Assembly (NCBI GenBank): GCA_028714895.1
Contig: JAQTLM010000006.1
Span: 1-64,000 of the forward strand
Direction of reading: 5' to 3'
Source of the DNA: Gallionella sp.
GTDB lineage: Bacteria; Pseudomonadota; Gammaproteobacteria; Burkholderiales; Gallionellaceae
DNA: 64,000 nucleotides
In this document: positions 25,639 through 35,683 of the stretch, in pieces
Layout of the letters: each line of letters opens with the position of its first letter
How positions within the stretch are numbered: position 1 is the stretch's first letter
Notes under the pieces: generated by a model
The model's input: only the letters and a program-made list of their open reading frames with translations
Database searches by the model: none
Told to the model about the DNA's origin: nothing
Translations under genes and position numbers: made by a program

Positions 25639-26748
25639 CTAGCCATGTTGTCCGGAAAACTCATTCATGAAATCCACCAGCGCCTGCACGCCAGCCAGCG
25701 GCATCGCGTTGTAGATCGAGGCGCGCATCCCGCCCACTGAACGGTGCCCCTTCAGTTGCAGCAACCCGCGCGCCTCGGCCTGTTTCAGGAAATCGCCATC
25801 GAGTCCTGAGCCTGTCGAAGGGGCGTCTTTCAGGGTGAACGGCACGTTCATGCGCGAACGATCCGGCTTGTTCACCGGGCAGTTGTAGAAACCATTGCTG
25901 GCATCGATCGCTGCATACAGCAGGTTGGCCTTGGCGATGTTGGTCTGTTCTATCGCGGCGATGCCGCCGCTCTTCTTCAGCCACTGGAACACCAGTCCGG
26001 CGATGTAGATGCCGTAGGTCGGCGGCGTGTTGTACATCGAGCCGTTGTCGGCATGGGTCTTGTAATCCAGCATGGTCGGTGTGTTCGCCGCCGCTTGCCC
26101 GATCAGGTCGTCACGCACGATGACCAGCGTCAGTCCTGCGGGACCAATGTTCTTCTGCGCGCCGGCATAGATCAGCCCGAATTTCGACACATCAATCTGA
26201 CGCGATAAAATATTCGACGACATGTCCGCGACCAGCGGCACGCCGCCGGGCATATTGTCTGTTGGGGGCACCCAGTTGAATTCCACGCCGCCGATGGTCT
26301 CGTTCGGTGTGTAATGCAGATAGGCCGCATCCGGGTCGCACTGCCAGGTATCGAATGCGGGAACGTAGGTGCAATTCCTGTCGGCGTTATCCGCCACGAC
26401 ATTGACGGCGCAAAACTTCCTTGCCTCGCCGATAGCCTTCTTCGACCATTCGCCGGTATTCGCATAGTCGGCGGAAGCCTTGCCGCGCAACAGGTTCAGC
26501 GGGATCATCGAGAATTGCAGATGCGCGCCGCCTTGCAGGAACAGCACCTTGTAGTTGGCGGGGATGCCCATCAGCTCGCGCAAATCGGCTTCGGCCTGCG
26601 CATGGATGCCCGTGAATTCCTTGCCGCGATGCGACATTTCCATCACCGACATGCTGCTGCCGTGCCAGTCGAGCAATTCCGCCTGCGCCTGCAGCAACAC
26701 TTCTCTCGGCAATACGGCCGGGCCCGCGCTGAAGTTGTAAATGGTCAT
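25639..26748 (-). CDS. serC: Phosphoserine aminotransferase
   Basis: SerC makes 3-phosphoserine from 3-phosphohydroxypyruvate and also serves pyridoxine synthesis. The 369-residue enzyme begins [18 protein letters not shown] and has [18 protein letters not shown], the PLP lysine in [13 protein letters not shown], and [17 protein letters not shown]. The start at 26748 is chosen because the upstream in-frame ATG at 26811 lies in repeat-like sequence. A CTGAGCCTGTCGAAGG repeat is translated in frame near residue 310 (PSTGSGLD) between TLKDA and [11 protein letters not shown]. Confidence 0.96.
   Translation of the reverse strand: MTIYNFSAGPAVLPREVLLQAQAELLDWHGSSMSVMEMSHRGKEFTGIHAQAEADLRELMGIPANYKVLFLQGGAHLQFSMIPLNLLRGKASADYANTGEWSKKAIGEARKFCAVNVVADNADRNCTYVPAFDTWQCDPDAAYLHYTPNETIGGVEFNWVPPTDNMPGGVPLVADMSSNILSRQIDVSKFGLIYAGAQKNIGPAGLTLVIVRDDLIGQAAANTPTMLDYKTHADNGSMYNTPPTYGIYIAGLVFQWLKKSGGIAAIEQTNIAKANLLYAAIDASNGFYNCPVNKPDRSRMNVPFTLKDAPSTGSGLDGDFLKQAEARGLLQLKGHRSVGGMRASIYNAMPLAGVQALVDFMNEFSGQHG
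25800..25823. repeat. In-frame CTGAGCCTGTCGAAGG repeat in serC
   Basis: AGTCCTGAGCCTGTCGAAGG is a widespread bacterial intergenic repeat core. Here it is translated as PSTGSGLD in SerC. A related sequence, CCTGTCCTGAGCTCAGTCGA, is in frame in the YhdP gene at 57548. Confidence 0.7.
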
Positions 26749-26841
26749 TTTCAATTCAAATTTTAATGAATAAAATTCAGGATCGTGGATTGCGGAGTGA
26801 GGATCGAGCAAAATCCGCTGCTCCGCTTCTCACACGATCCC

Positions 26842-26854
26842 CGATCCTCGCTCC

Positions 26855-26863
<9 letters not shown>
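26842..26863. repeat. CGATCCTCGCTCCTCAATCC repeat at the gyrA 3' end
   Basis: It shares CGATCCTC and CTCAATCCTG with the in-frame insert in ugd (7441-7482). Here it spans the gyrA stop codon; an inverted relative (GGAGTGAGGATCGAG) lies 40-50 bp away at about 26795. Confidence 0.6.
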
Positions 26864-29419
<2,556 letters not shown>

Positions 29420-29573
29420 GGATTTTGCTTTGACCTAAGGCAATCGACGTATAACAAAGCGCGCATTTTAGCACAGCGCTGCCTCCCTAAGTCACCCGCA
29501 TGGTTAGCAATATTATTTGGCTGAAGCAGTAAGTTTTGTTAAAGTCAGCCCCTCACTAATCAGTGCCCATGCC

Positions 29574-30269
29574 ATGACCAACGCCGACCCCATCGAACTG
29601 GAAAAATTCTCGCTACTGGCCCACAAGTGGTGGGACCCGAACAGCGAGTTCAAGCCGCTGCACGACATCAACCCGCTACGCTTGGGATATATCGACCGCC
29701 ACGCCGGCCTGGCCGGAAAAACTGTGCTGGATGTCGGCTGTGGCGGCGGCATTTTGTCGGAAAGCATGGCCGGGCTGAATGCGAACGTCAGCGGCATAGA
29801 CCTGTCCGACAAAGCCCTGCAAGTCGCCAAGCTGCATCTGCTGGAAAGCGGCCAACACGTCAACTACCGCAAGATTGCCGTGGAAGACCTCGCCACCGAG
29901 CAGCCCGGCCACTACGATGTCGTCACCTGCCTGGAAATGCTTGAGCATGTGCCCGACCCGCAAAGCGTGGTTGCGGCTTGCGCGAAACTGGTCAAACCGG
30001 GCGGCTGGGTATTCTTCTCCACGCTCAACCGCAATCCGAAATCCTATCTGTTCGCCATCCTCGGCGCGGAATATGTGCTGAAACTGTTGCCGCGCGGCAC
30101 GCATGACTACGCCAGGTTCCTCAAGCCCTCCGAACTGGCGCAATTTTGCCGCCATGCGGAATTGAGCGTGACCGACCTCATCGGCATGAGCTACAACCCG
30201 CTCAGCCAGGTTTATTCATTGGGCAGCGATACGGACGTGAACTACATGATCGCCTGCCGCAAGGATTGA
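29574..30269 (+). CDS. ubiG: Ubiquinone biosynthesis O-methyltransferase
   Basis: UbiG performs both O-methylations in ubiquinone synthesis with S-adenosylmethionine. The 231-residue protein shows [40 protein letters not shown] (motif I), [35 protein letters not shown] and [17 protein letters not shown]. The ATG at 29574 gives the usual [13 protein letters not shown] start; a longer in-frame form from 29517 lacks support. gph follows 2 bp downstream. Confidence 0.96.
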   Translation: MTNADPIELEKFSLLAHKWWDPNSEFKPLHDINPLRLGYIDRHAGLAGKTVLDVGCGGGILSESMAGLNANVSGIDLSDKALQVAKLHLLESGQHVNYRKIAVEDLATEQPGHYDVVTCLEMLEHVPDPQSVVAACAKLVKPGGWVFFSTLNRNPKSYLFAILGAEYVLKLLPRGTHDYARFLKPSELAQFCRHAELSVTDLIGMSYNPLSQVYSLGSDTDVNYMIACRKD

Positions 30270-30271
30270 CG

Positions 30272-30925
30272 GTGATCAAAGCCGTCCTGTTCGACCTCGA
30301 CGGCACCTTCGCCGACACCGCACCCGATCTCGCCGTCGCACTGAACCACACCCGCGCCGCCCGCAACCTGCCGCCGCTGCCGCTGGAGACCATCCGCCCG
30401 CAGGCCTCGCACGGCTCGCGCGGCCTGCTCAAAACCGGCTTCGGCATCGAACCGGATGAGCCGGATTACGGCGCACTGCGCGACATCTTCCTCGACTACT
30501 ACGAACACCACATCTGCGTGCATACCCGGCTGTTCGCCGGCATGGCAGAACTGGTTACCGCTTTGGAGCAGCGCGGCATCCGGTGGGGCATCGTCACCAA
30601 CAAACCGCACCGCTACACCGTGCCGCTGATGCAAGCCCTCGGCTATGCCGGACGTGCCGCCTGCCTGATCAGCGGCGACACCTGCGCGCGCGCCAAACCC
30701 TATCCCGACCCGCTGCTCAAAGCCTGCGAGCTCATCGGCGTCGCGCCGGAACACTGCCTGTACCTGGGCGACGACCTGCGCGACATGCAAGCCGCCAACG
30801 CCGCAAAAATGCCGGGCATCATCGCCCGCTACGGCTACATCGGCGACGACGCCCAACTCGACAGCTGGGGCGCGCACGGCATTATCGACAAGCCAACGGA
30901 ACTTCTCGGCTGTCTCGCCCTCTGA
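30272..30925 (+). CDS. gph: Phosphoglycolate phosphatase, HAD family
   Basis: A 217-residue HAD hydrolase that dephosphorylates 2-phosphoglycolate or a similar damaged metabolite. FDLDGTFADTAPDL carries both catalytic aspartates, VTNKPHRYT is motif II, CARAKPYPDPLL supplies the motif III lysine, and YLGDDLRDMQAA is motif IV. It starts with GTG 2 bp after the ubiG stop. ubiG-gph pairing is common in betaproteobacteria, where the phosphatase is sometimes linked to ubiquinone or nucleotide repair; the exact substrate is not shown by sequence. Confidence 0.9.
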   Translation: MIKAVLFDLDGTFADTAPDLAVALNHTRAARNLPPLPLETIRPQASHGSRGLLKTGFGIEPDEPDYGALRDIFLDYYEHHICVHTRLFAGMAELVTALEQRGIRWGIVTNKPHRYTVPLMQALGYAGRAACLISGDTCARAKPYPDPLLKACELIGVAPEHCLYLGDDLRDMQAANAAKMPGIIARYGYIGDDAQLDSWGAHGIIDKPTELLGCLAL

Positions 30926-30931
30926 GTCTGC

Positions 30932-30937
30932 TACAAT
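30932..30937 (+). promoter_or_regulatory. Probable ssrA promoter -10 box
   Basis: TACAAT lies just after the gph stop, about 35 bp before the mature tmRNA 5' end, leaving a short 5' leader to be processed. No strong -35 is visible. Confidence 0.4.
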
Positions 30938-30972
30938 CTGTGCACGTTGTGCAGCAGTAGCAAAATCGAACC

Positions 30973-31341
30973 GGGGACGACTTGGCTTCGACGTGGGTTG
31001 CAAAGCAGTGTAGGGCATACCGAGGACCCGCCACCTCGTAAATCAGCTGGAAAAAACTAGTCGCAAACGACGAAAACTACGCTTTAGCCGCTTAGTCGGC
31101 TGAACCTCACACCCTGCTGTCCATGGAGGGGCTCAAAGTCGCAAGGCTGAGATGAGTGAGGTAAATTACATGGAATCGTGCCGGTCAGGGTCACTTTGAT
31201 CGGAGCTAAAAACAAGGTGACTCGTTCCGTACCAGCCCGCCGGTTGGCGTGTCCGGGATCAAATTAAATAGCATGGCTAAGTATGTAGAACTGCCTGTAG
31301 AGTGCTTGCGGACGCGGGTTCAATTCCCGCCGTCTCCACCA
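30973..31341 (+). ncRNA. ssrA: Transfer-messenger RNA
   Basis: tmRNA rescues stalled ribosomes and tags the nascent peptide. The 5' end GGGGACG pairs with CGTCTCC before the encoded ACCA 3' end, and the T-arm reads GCGGGTTCAATTCCCGC. The tag reading frame at 31063-31095 encodes ANDENYALAA followed by TAG, close to the E. coli tag ANDENYALAA. Length is 369 nt, normal for the one-piece form. The gene is a frequent integration site, and the sequence directly after it is an AT-rich island. Confidence 0.98.
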
Positions 31342-31385
31342 ACAAACAAAAACGACACCGCAGGGTGTCGTTTTTGTTTGTTGGG
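31342..31385. terminator. Bidirectional terminator after ssrA
   Basis: ACAAACAAAAACGACACC, GCAG, GGTGTCGTTTTTGTTTGT forms an 18-bp perfect stem with a 4-nt loop, T-rich on the plus strand. The mirrored A-rich side would also serve transcripts coming from the island. It is the axis of a larger inverted duplication of the tmRNA 3' end. Confidence 0.9.
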
Positions 31386-31398
31386 TTGTGAAATTGCA

Positions 31399-31419
31399 CG
31401 GGAATTGAACCCGCGTCCG
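31399..31419 (-). repeat. Inverted 21-bp copy of the tmRNA T-arm
   Basis: The reverse complement is identical over 21 bases to tmRNA positions 31309-31329 (CGGACGCGGGTTCAATTCCC plus G). It may be a displaced attachment site or part of a tmRNA fragment on the minus strand. Confidence 0.85.
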
Positions 31420-31760
31420 GAACGGGCGCGGGGGCGAAGGGCGTTAAACAAACAGCACCTGCGTGCTGTTTGTAGCCCGGAGCGGCAATCGCTTGCAAGC
31501 GATTGCGCGGCCTGCAAGGCAGCGGGGAATTCGAGCAGCACCGCTGTGAGCCTGCGAACGACAACGCGCATGCAGGCGCGTTGGCTGGCCAGGATGGCCA
31601 ATTCCTGCGCGAGCGCAGCTCGCGATCATGAGGTTCTTGGAAAGCTAATCGAAGCTGCCCCTTTTAGCTCGAAGAGATGAATCTGGGCGCTGAGTAATAG
31701 TGTTGTTATTGCGCCACCCAAACCAACCGTATAGTCAACGAGAAACCAACAAGTTCAAAT
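31420..31760. other. Gene-free stretch with a chain of hairpins
   Basis: Perfect or near-perfect inverted repeats follow each other: ACAAACAGCAC/GTGCTGTTTGT (31448-31473), the 22-bp palindrome GCAATCGCTTG/CAAGCGATTGC (31485-31506), ACGCGC/GCGCGT (near 31564-31580), CTGGCCA/TGGCCAA (near 31585-31602) and GCGCGAGC/GCTCGCG (near 31609-31626). A plus-strand open frame spanning ssrA and this stretch is not credible as a gene. The stretch may be an RNA or an integration-related DNA structure. Confidence 0.6.
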
Positions 31761-32168
31761 TTAACCTTGCTCTTGATACCTTATTTTGAACTCTCGTTTA
31801 TAAAGCTTATCGTCTAATTGAACATGAACTTTATACGTCCCCTCTTCTGCTGGAAAGGGAGCGACTTTGGATATAATATTCATTGAAGCATCAGGTTTTT
31901 TTATAGCAGAAGTGGTTCCAGAATCAGGAATAATAGGCTTATCGTCGGGGGATAGAATTTCAAATTTGGAGTCGAAGCTTCCTGAACCATCATTAAACAT
32001 GAATATAAACGCCAAGGAAGGCAAGGCCAAACCCTTTACTTTTTTCTCTTGAATAACAATGTCCCCACCTAGAAAAGCACCAAGCAAAGAGGCTTTCCCT
32101 CCGAGTTCGGCTCTAAAATCTTCACAAAGAAGAAAGACTACTTTAGCGTCAGTTGGAAAAGTTTTCAT
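31761..32168 (-). CDS. DUF6941-like beta-sandwich protein
   Basis: A 135-residue soluble protein. VVFLLCEDFRAELGGKASLLGAFLGGDIVI at the N-terminus and the alternating beta pattern, ending KYKREFKIRYQ-like, resemble the DUF6941 family, small proteins of unknown role often found in accessory regions. It is the last gene of a three-gene minus-strand operon and starts with an ATGA overlap on its upstream neighbour. Codon use is AT-rich, unlike the flanking core genes. The family match is by memory of the N-terminal motif and should be treated as tentative. Confidence 0.75.
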   Translation of the reverse strand: MKTFPTDAKVVFLLCEDFRAELGGKASLLGAFLGGDIVIQEKKVKGLALPSLAFIFMFNDGSGSFDSKFEILSPDDKPIIPDSGTTSAIKKPDASMNIISKVAPFPAEEGTYKVHVQLDDKLYKREFKIRYQEQG

Positions 32169-32536
32169 ACTGCTGTCTTAAGACCACATGGAAAAATATA
32201 TAGATCGGTATATGATCTCACTGTTTGAATGAAGTCAATTTTATGAGGCATCCTAATTGGCTCCCCAAAGCTAACTTTACTCGCAGAGCTTTCAAATCCC
32301 GCTACTAATCGTTGATTGCTCTTTTTCTCTGTCGGAATAATTATTTCCATTACAGCACTTTGAATTGCATCCTCTGAGACAAATTTTTGACAACAGCCAG
32401 CAGCAACCTCCGTATCTGTTGCCAAACTTATTCTCGGAAACAAGAAGCCGCCCTTAGACAGAAGGAATAAGCTCCCATAAATCAAAGTGAAACTAAGTAT
32501 AACGATGGAACCTACAGCCAAATAAAAGCTATTCAT
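32165..32536 (-). CDS. Hypothetical single-span membrane protein
   Basis: A 123-residue protein with one N-terminal membrane segment (residues 3-30) followed by a soluble domain containing three cysteines (AAGCCQKF and FPCGLK). I do not recognise it. Its start at 32536 overlaps the upstream stop as ATGA, and its stop overlaps the DUF6941-like start as ATGA, so the three products are probably made together. The soluble part would face the periplasm or cytoplasm depending on topology, which the sequence does not decide. AT-rich. Confidence 0.75.
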   Translation of the reverse strand: MNSFYLAVGSIVILSFTLIYGSLFLLSKGGFLFPRISLATDTEVAAGCCQKFVSEDAIQSAVMEIIIPTEKKSNQRLVAGFESSASKVSFGEPIRMPHKIDFIQTVRSYTDLYIFPCGLKTAV

Positions 32537-32952
32537 GATGTCGTCGTTTTCCAAGTAAAAACTAGCACGTTAACCGCTGTCACGCACGCGGCAATGCCCC
32601 AAGATAATCCAAACCAGCCGATTATCCCTGCCGATTGATTTTTTCCATATGCTTGTTCCAGCTTTTTTTCAAGAATTCCGACACTGAGAAGCCAAGCTAC
32701 TATGGATATCAGCAATAAGACTAAAAACGTTGCGACAGCAATGTCGCGAATTAATTGATCACTAATTAAAGGCTGCAAATCCTTAATTGCAAGTATGGCA
32801 GTCGCATCAAAAGCAATTGCTAATAAAAACCAATCTGCAGCTGCAGTCAATGGTCTCTGAAAAGCCCTTCGCAAGATCAGATTCATGACGAACAAAATCA
32901 CAGGGATCGCAACCGCCCCTATAATAAACAAAGCTTGTTCTTTGGTGAACAT
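32533..32952 (-). CDS. Hypothetical four-span membrane protein
   Basis: A 139-residue integral membrane protein with four predicted segments (about residues 6-27, 38-57, 72-95, 113-134) and a charged loop KKLEQAYGKNQ before the last. No family is recognised. It is the first gene of the AT-rich three-gene operon. A promoter (TTGACT, 17 bp, TATTTT) ends 8 bp before the ATG at 32952 and no ribosome site is present, so the transcript may be leaderless. Confidence 0.75.
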   Translation of the reverse strand: MFTKEQALFIIGAVAIPVILFVMNLILRRAFQRPLTAAADWFLLAIAFDATAILAIKDLQPLISDQLIRDIAVATFLVLLLISIVAWLLSVGILEKKLEQAYGKNQSAGIIGWFGLSWGIAACVTAVNVLVFTWKTTTS

Positions 32953-32959
32953 TCGATGG

Positions 32960-32988
32960 AAAATAATTTAGCCAAGAATTTCAGTCAA
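32960..32988 (-). promoter_or_regulatory. Sigma-70 promoter of the three-gene island operon, probably leaderless
   Basis: Read on the minus strand, TTGACT (32988-32983), a 17-bp spacer and TATTTT (32965-32960) stand directly before the ATG at 32952. The start of transcription would fall at or within a base or two of the start codon. Confidence 0.6.
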
Positions 32989-33133
32989 CCCGCAGTTTTA
33001 GATAATACCCCTTAATCGGCATTATTCGGGTTTTGTTTTATTCTATGATTAGAAGGGGTCAGCCTCGAATAATTATTGAAGTAATACCGGGCGCTACAAA
33101 TCAGCGTCCCACTCGACAGGTTTGCGGTTGCCA

Positions 33134-33322
33134 TTACCCGCATTCACGGGCTTCGTCAAAGCAGTCATGGCGCCAGCCGCACTCCTTCTTGTCGCACTGC
33201 TTGCTGGCAGAAGTGGCATAACAAGGAGTCTGCCCATCATTGATTTGTATTTGCCTGATAATTTCGGCCTGGAGGCTGAATGACTTCATTTCATCCGGGT
33301 TTACGGTGTTCACAGTATTCAC
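33134..33322 (-). CDS. Small Cys-rich protein, 62 aa
   Basis: A 62-residue protein starting at GTG 33322 with a strong AAGGAG ribosome site five bases upstream. The second half, INDGQTPCYATSASKQCDKKECGWRHDCF, has four cysteines spaced C-8-C-4-C-5-C plus His, suggesting a small metal-binding module. I recall similar short proteins (an IQ.nEG..pC pattern ending in WR.DC) in proteobacterial genomes, but their function is not established. A 14-bp inverted repeat lies upstream at 33379-33414 and may regulate it. Confidence 0.75.
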   Translation of the reverse strand: MNTVNTVNPDEMKSFSLQAEIIRQIQINDGQTPCYATSASKQCDKKECGWRHDCFDEARECG

Positions 33323-33378
33323 GATAACTCCTTGGTAAATTTGCGCGCTGAAAATTTACCACCGAAACCGGAGAATAC

Positions 33379-33414
33379 CTATATGCCGAAATGCCTATAT
33401 ATTTCGGCATATAG
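33379..33414. promoter_or_regulatory. 14-bp inverted repeat upstream of the Cys-rich gene
   Basis: CTATATGCCGAAAT and ATTTCGGCATATAG form perfect arms separated by 8 bp. There is no T-run on either side, so an operator is more likely than a terminator. Confidence 0.55.
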
Positions 33415-33487
33415 ATTGTAGCGGCGAATTGTGTTGCGGCGAAAAACAGGTGTTTTTGTTGAGGAAAGGCGGCTCACCGAATCCTAA

Positions 33488-33961
33488 TCATTTGCAGTAA
33501 GTCTTGATATCCTGCTGGGTTTTTTCAATGCGTTGCCGACGCTGTTCATCGTCCAGATAGGAACGTTCGCCTTTGGCATCGATCTCCACCATGCGCATCC
33601 CCTCCTGCAGGGTACGCAAATTCTGTTGCGCGGCGGCACAATTGGCTCTTTCTGCTTCTTTTCTGGCCTGTTCCTGAACTGCCTTATCAGCGGCTTCTTT
33701 TTTCGCCTGTTGAACCTTTTTCAATTCTGCTTCGCGTTCCGCGATAGTTTTTGGCGCGGCAGGCGCGCTCGCAGCAGCCACGCCGCTTGCGCTCATGTGA
33801 GCGGCAGCATCTGAAGTAACGCGTAGTGTCTTTGCTTTCACATTGGCAGGGGGCGGTTGATCGGAATAATGCACTTTACCATCCGCATCCACCCATTTAC
33901 TGAGTTCGGCAATAGCATTTGCACTGACCAACATTAACAGAATCAGCAGAAATTTTTTCAT
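33488..33961 (-). CDS. DUF4124 domain periplasmic protein
   Basis: A 157-residue exported protein: signal peptide MKKFLLILLMLVSANAIA, then the DUF4124 motif KWVDADGKVHYSDQPP, an Ala-rich linker, a charged helical region (about 75-115) and a C-terminal part with two cysteines (NCAAAQ and TYCK) that may form a disulfide. DUF4124 proteins are common in betaproteobacteria and their role is unknown. MKKF at 33961 with GAGGGG upstream is chosen over the ATG 9 bases earlier. Confidence 0.9.
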   Translation of the reverse strand: MKKFLLILLMLVSANAIAELSKWVDADGKVHYSDQPPPANVKAKTLRVTSDAAAHMSASGVAAASAPAAPKTIAEREAELKKVQQAKKEAADKAVQEQARKEAERANCAAAQQNLRTLQEGMRMVEIDAKGERSYLDDEQRRQRIEKTQQDIKTYCK

Positions 33962-34225
33962 GGCGATCACCCCTCTGGTTTAAGCTTCGGTTAAGTCTAG
34001 CACACTAGGAATTGTAACCGCACAACAGTGCCTGACTCACTGGGTACCGTGGCTTTCAATGGACACCAATTCGGGCAATTGATAAACTCGCCGCCCCGGC
34101 ATCATGCCGGGCATCGACTCACCGATCATGCCCTTGCTTACCTTTGCCGACCGCCCCCCCATGGGAATATTGCTCCACCTGCACCGGGAATGGTTTGTTA
34201 CCCTTATTGGACGGAACGCGGCTAT

Positions 34226-35236
34226 ATGGACATCCTGACCCACGGCCTGCTGGGCGGAACCCTCGCCCAATCGTGCAGCCGTAAAAGTGAAACGCGCGCC
34301 GCCACGGCAATAGGCTTCCTTGCCGCTCTGCTGGCGGATGCCGACGCCCTGATCCACTCTGCCACCGATCCGCTGCTGGTTCTGGAATACCACCGCCAGT
34401 TCACCCATTCGCTGATTTTCATTCCCTTTGGGGCGCTGCTGGTTACGCTGATCCTCTGGCCCGCATTCAAGGCATTCGGGCGCCCGCTCGGTTTCCGGCG
34501 CATTTATCTGTATGCCTTGCTGGGCTGCGCCACGAGCGGCTTGCTCGATGCCTGCACCAGCTACGGCACACATCTGCTGTGGCCGTTTACCGACGAGCGC
34601 ATCGCCTGGAGCATCGTCCCGATCTTCGACCCGCTGTTTTCGCTGATCCTCGGCGCGGCGATGCTGGCCGGCCTGCGCTGGCGCAAGACGCTGCCGGCGC
34701 GCATCGGCCTGTTGCTGGCGGCGGCCTATCTGTCCGTCGGCTGGCTCCAGCACCAGCGCGCCGAAGAGGCGATGCGCGCAACCGCCGCACTGCGCGGACA
34801 CGAAGCGGAGAAACTGACCGTCAAGCCGACCATGGGCAACCTGCTGCTGTGGCGCTCGATCTACCGCTCCGGCGGTGTCTATTACGTCGATGCGGTGCGG
34901 GTCGGGCCGGGCGGAGCCGCGCAGATTTATCCGGGCAATACGGTGCGCGCCTTCGACCTGTCCCGCGACCTGCCTGCGCTTTCCTCCGCTTCGGTGCTGC
35001 ACCAGGACATCCGGCGCTTCGACTTTTTTTCGGACGGTTATCTGGCCTTGCACCCGGAAGACCCTGGCCTGCTCGGCGATGTGCGTTACGCTATGCTGCC
35101 CACCAGCACCCGCCCGCTATGGGGCATCCGCCTGGATATGCAACACCCGGAAGCCCATGCACAATTCGAAACCTCGCGACAGATGTCGCGCGAAGAAATC
35201 GGTCAATTCATCGGAATATTAAGAGGTGTAGATTGA
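34226..35236 (+). CDS. Membrane-bound metal-dependent hydrolase (YdjM/DUF457 type)
   Basis: A 336-residue inner-membrane protein. MDILTHGLLGGTLAQ, LLADADALIH and YHRQFTHSLIF carry the His/Asp pattern of this putative hydrolase family, followed by several membrane segments to about residue 190 and a soluble C-terminal domain. Substrate is unknown. In-frame sequence extends to 34028, but MDILTHG is the family start. The stop overlaps the TTG start of the DUF454 gene. Confidence 0.88.
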   Translation: MDILTHGLLGGTLAQSCSRKSETRAATAIGFLAALLADADALIHSATDPLLVLEYHRQFTHSLIFIPFGALLVTLILWPAFKAFGRPLGFRRIYLYALLGCATSGLLDACTSYGTHLLWPFTDERIAWSIVPIFDPLFSLILGAAMLAGLRWRKTLPARIGLLLAAAYLSVGWLQHQRAEEAMRATAALRGHEAEKLTVKPTMGNLLLWRSIYRSGGVYYVDAVRVGPGGAAQIYPGNTVRAFDLSRDLPALSSASVLHQDIRRFDFFSDGYLALHPEDPGLLGDVRYAMLPTSTRPLWGIRLDMQHPEAHAQFETSRQMSREEIGQFIGILRGVD

Positions 35237-35682
35237 GCCGGGCCAAGTCAAAACAGCATCAGGATTACAGCCACGAGGTGCGCAAGCACCGCCTCCTGTG
35301 GGTGCGGCTTGCTTTCGCCGCGCTAGGCACCCTGTTCCTGCTGCTCGGCATTATTGGCGCGTTCCTGCCAATCATGCCGACCACGCCCTTCCTGTTGCTG
35401 GCCACCGCCTGCTACGCCCGCTCATCGCGCCGCTTCTACAACTGGCTGATGAACCAGCCGGCTTTCGGGCCGCTGATCGTCGAATGGCGCACCTACCGGA
35501 GCATCCCCTGGCGGGTCAAGTTGGTAGCAATAGCCACGATGATCCTGACCTTTGGCAGTTCGATCCTATTTTTTGTCAAAGATGGCCGGCTGCAACTGGC
35601 CCTGACTGCCTTCGGGCTGGCGATGGCAATCTGGCTCTACCGCATCCCCTCACGCGACCGTCCGGACAAGCGAAAACCCTGA
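35233..35682 (+). CDS. DUF454 inner-membrane protein (YbaN-like)
   Basis: A 149-residue protein with the DUF454 signature GTLFLLLGIIGAFLPIMPTTPFLLLATACYARSS, then YNWLMNQPAFGPLIVEWR and two further membrane segments. The role of the family is unknown. The only start that fits the preceding stop is TTG at 35233, overlapping it as TTGA with AAGAGG upstream, which indicates translational coupling to the hydrolase gene. It converges on the Sel1 gene with a 1-bp gap. Confidence 0.88.
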   Translation: MSRAKSKQHQDYSHEVRKHRLLWVRLAFAALGTLFLLLGIIGAFLPIMPTTPFLLLATACYARSSRRFYNWLMNQPAFGPLIVEWRTYRSIPWRVKLVAIATMILTFGSSILFFVKDGRLQLALTAFGLAMAIWLYRIPSRDRPDKRKP

Positions 35683-35683
35683 T

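Noticed and set aside
31249-31680. A 143-codon plus-strand open frame spanning the tmRNA 3' end, terminator and hairpins
   Set aside because: It reads through a structural RNA and a strong terminator, and its composition (Arg/Ser/Cys-rich, no domain) is typical of non-coding sequence.
33033-33221. A 62-codon plus-strand frame starting MFYSMIRRGQPRIIIEVIPG, faintly like the start of REP-associated transposases
   Set aside because: It overlaps the better supported Cys-rich gene on the other strand, lacks the HUH motif, and the resemblance covers only about 15 residues.
34028-34225. N-terminal extension of the YdjM-like protein from 34028
   Set aside because: The 66 extra residues are His/Pro/Arg-rich without pattern, and the family motif DILTHG follows directly on the ATG at 34226.
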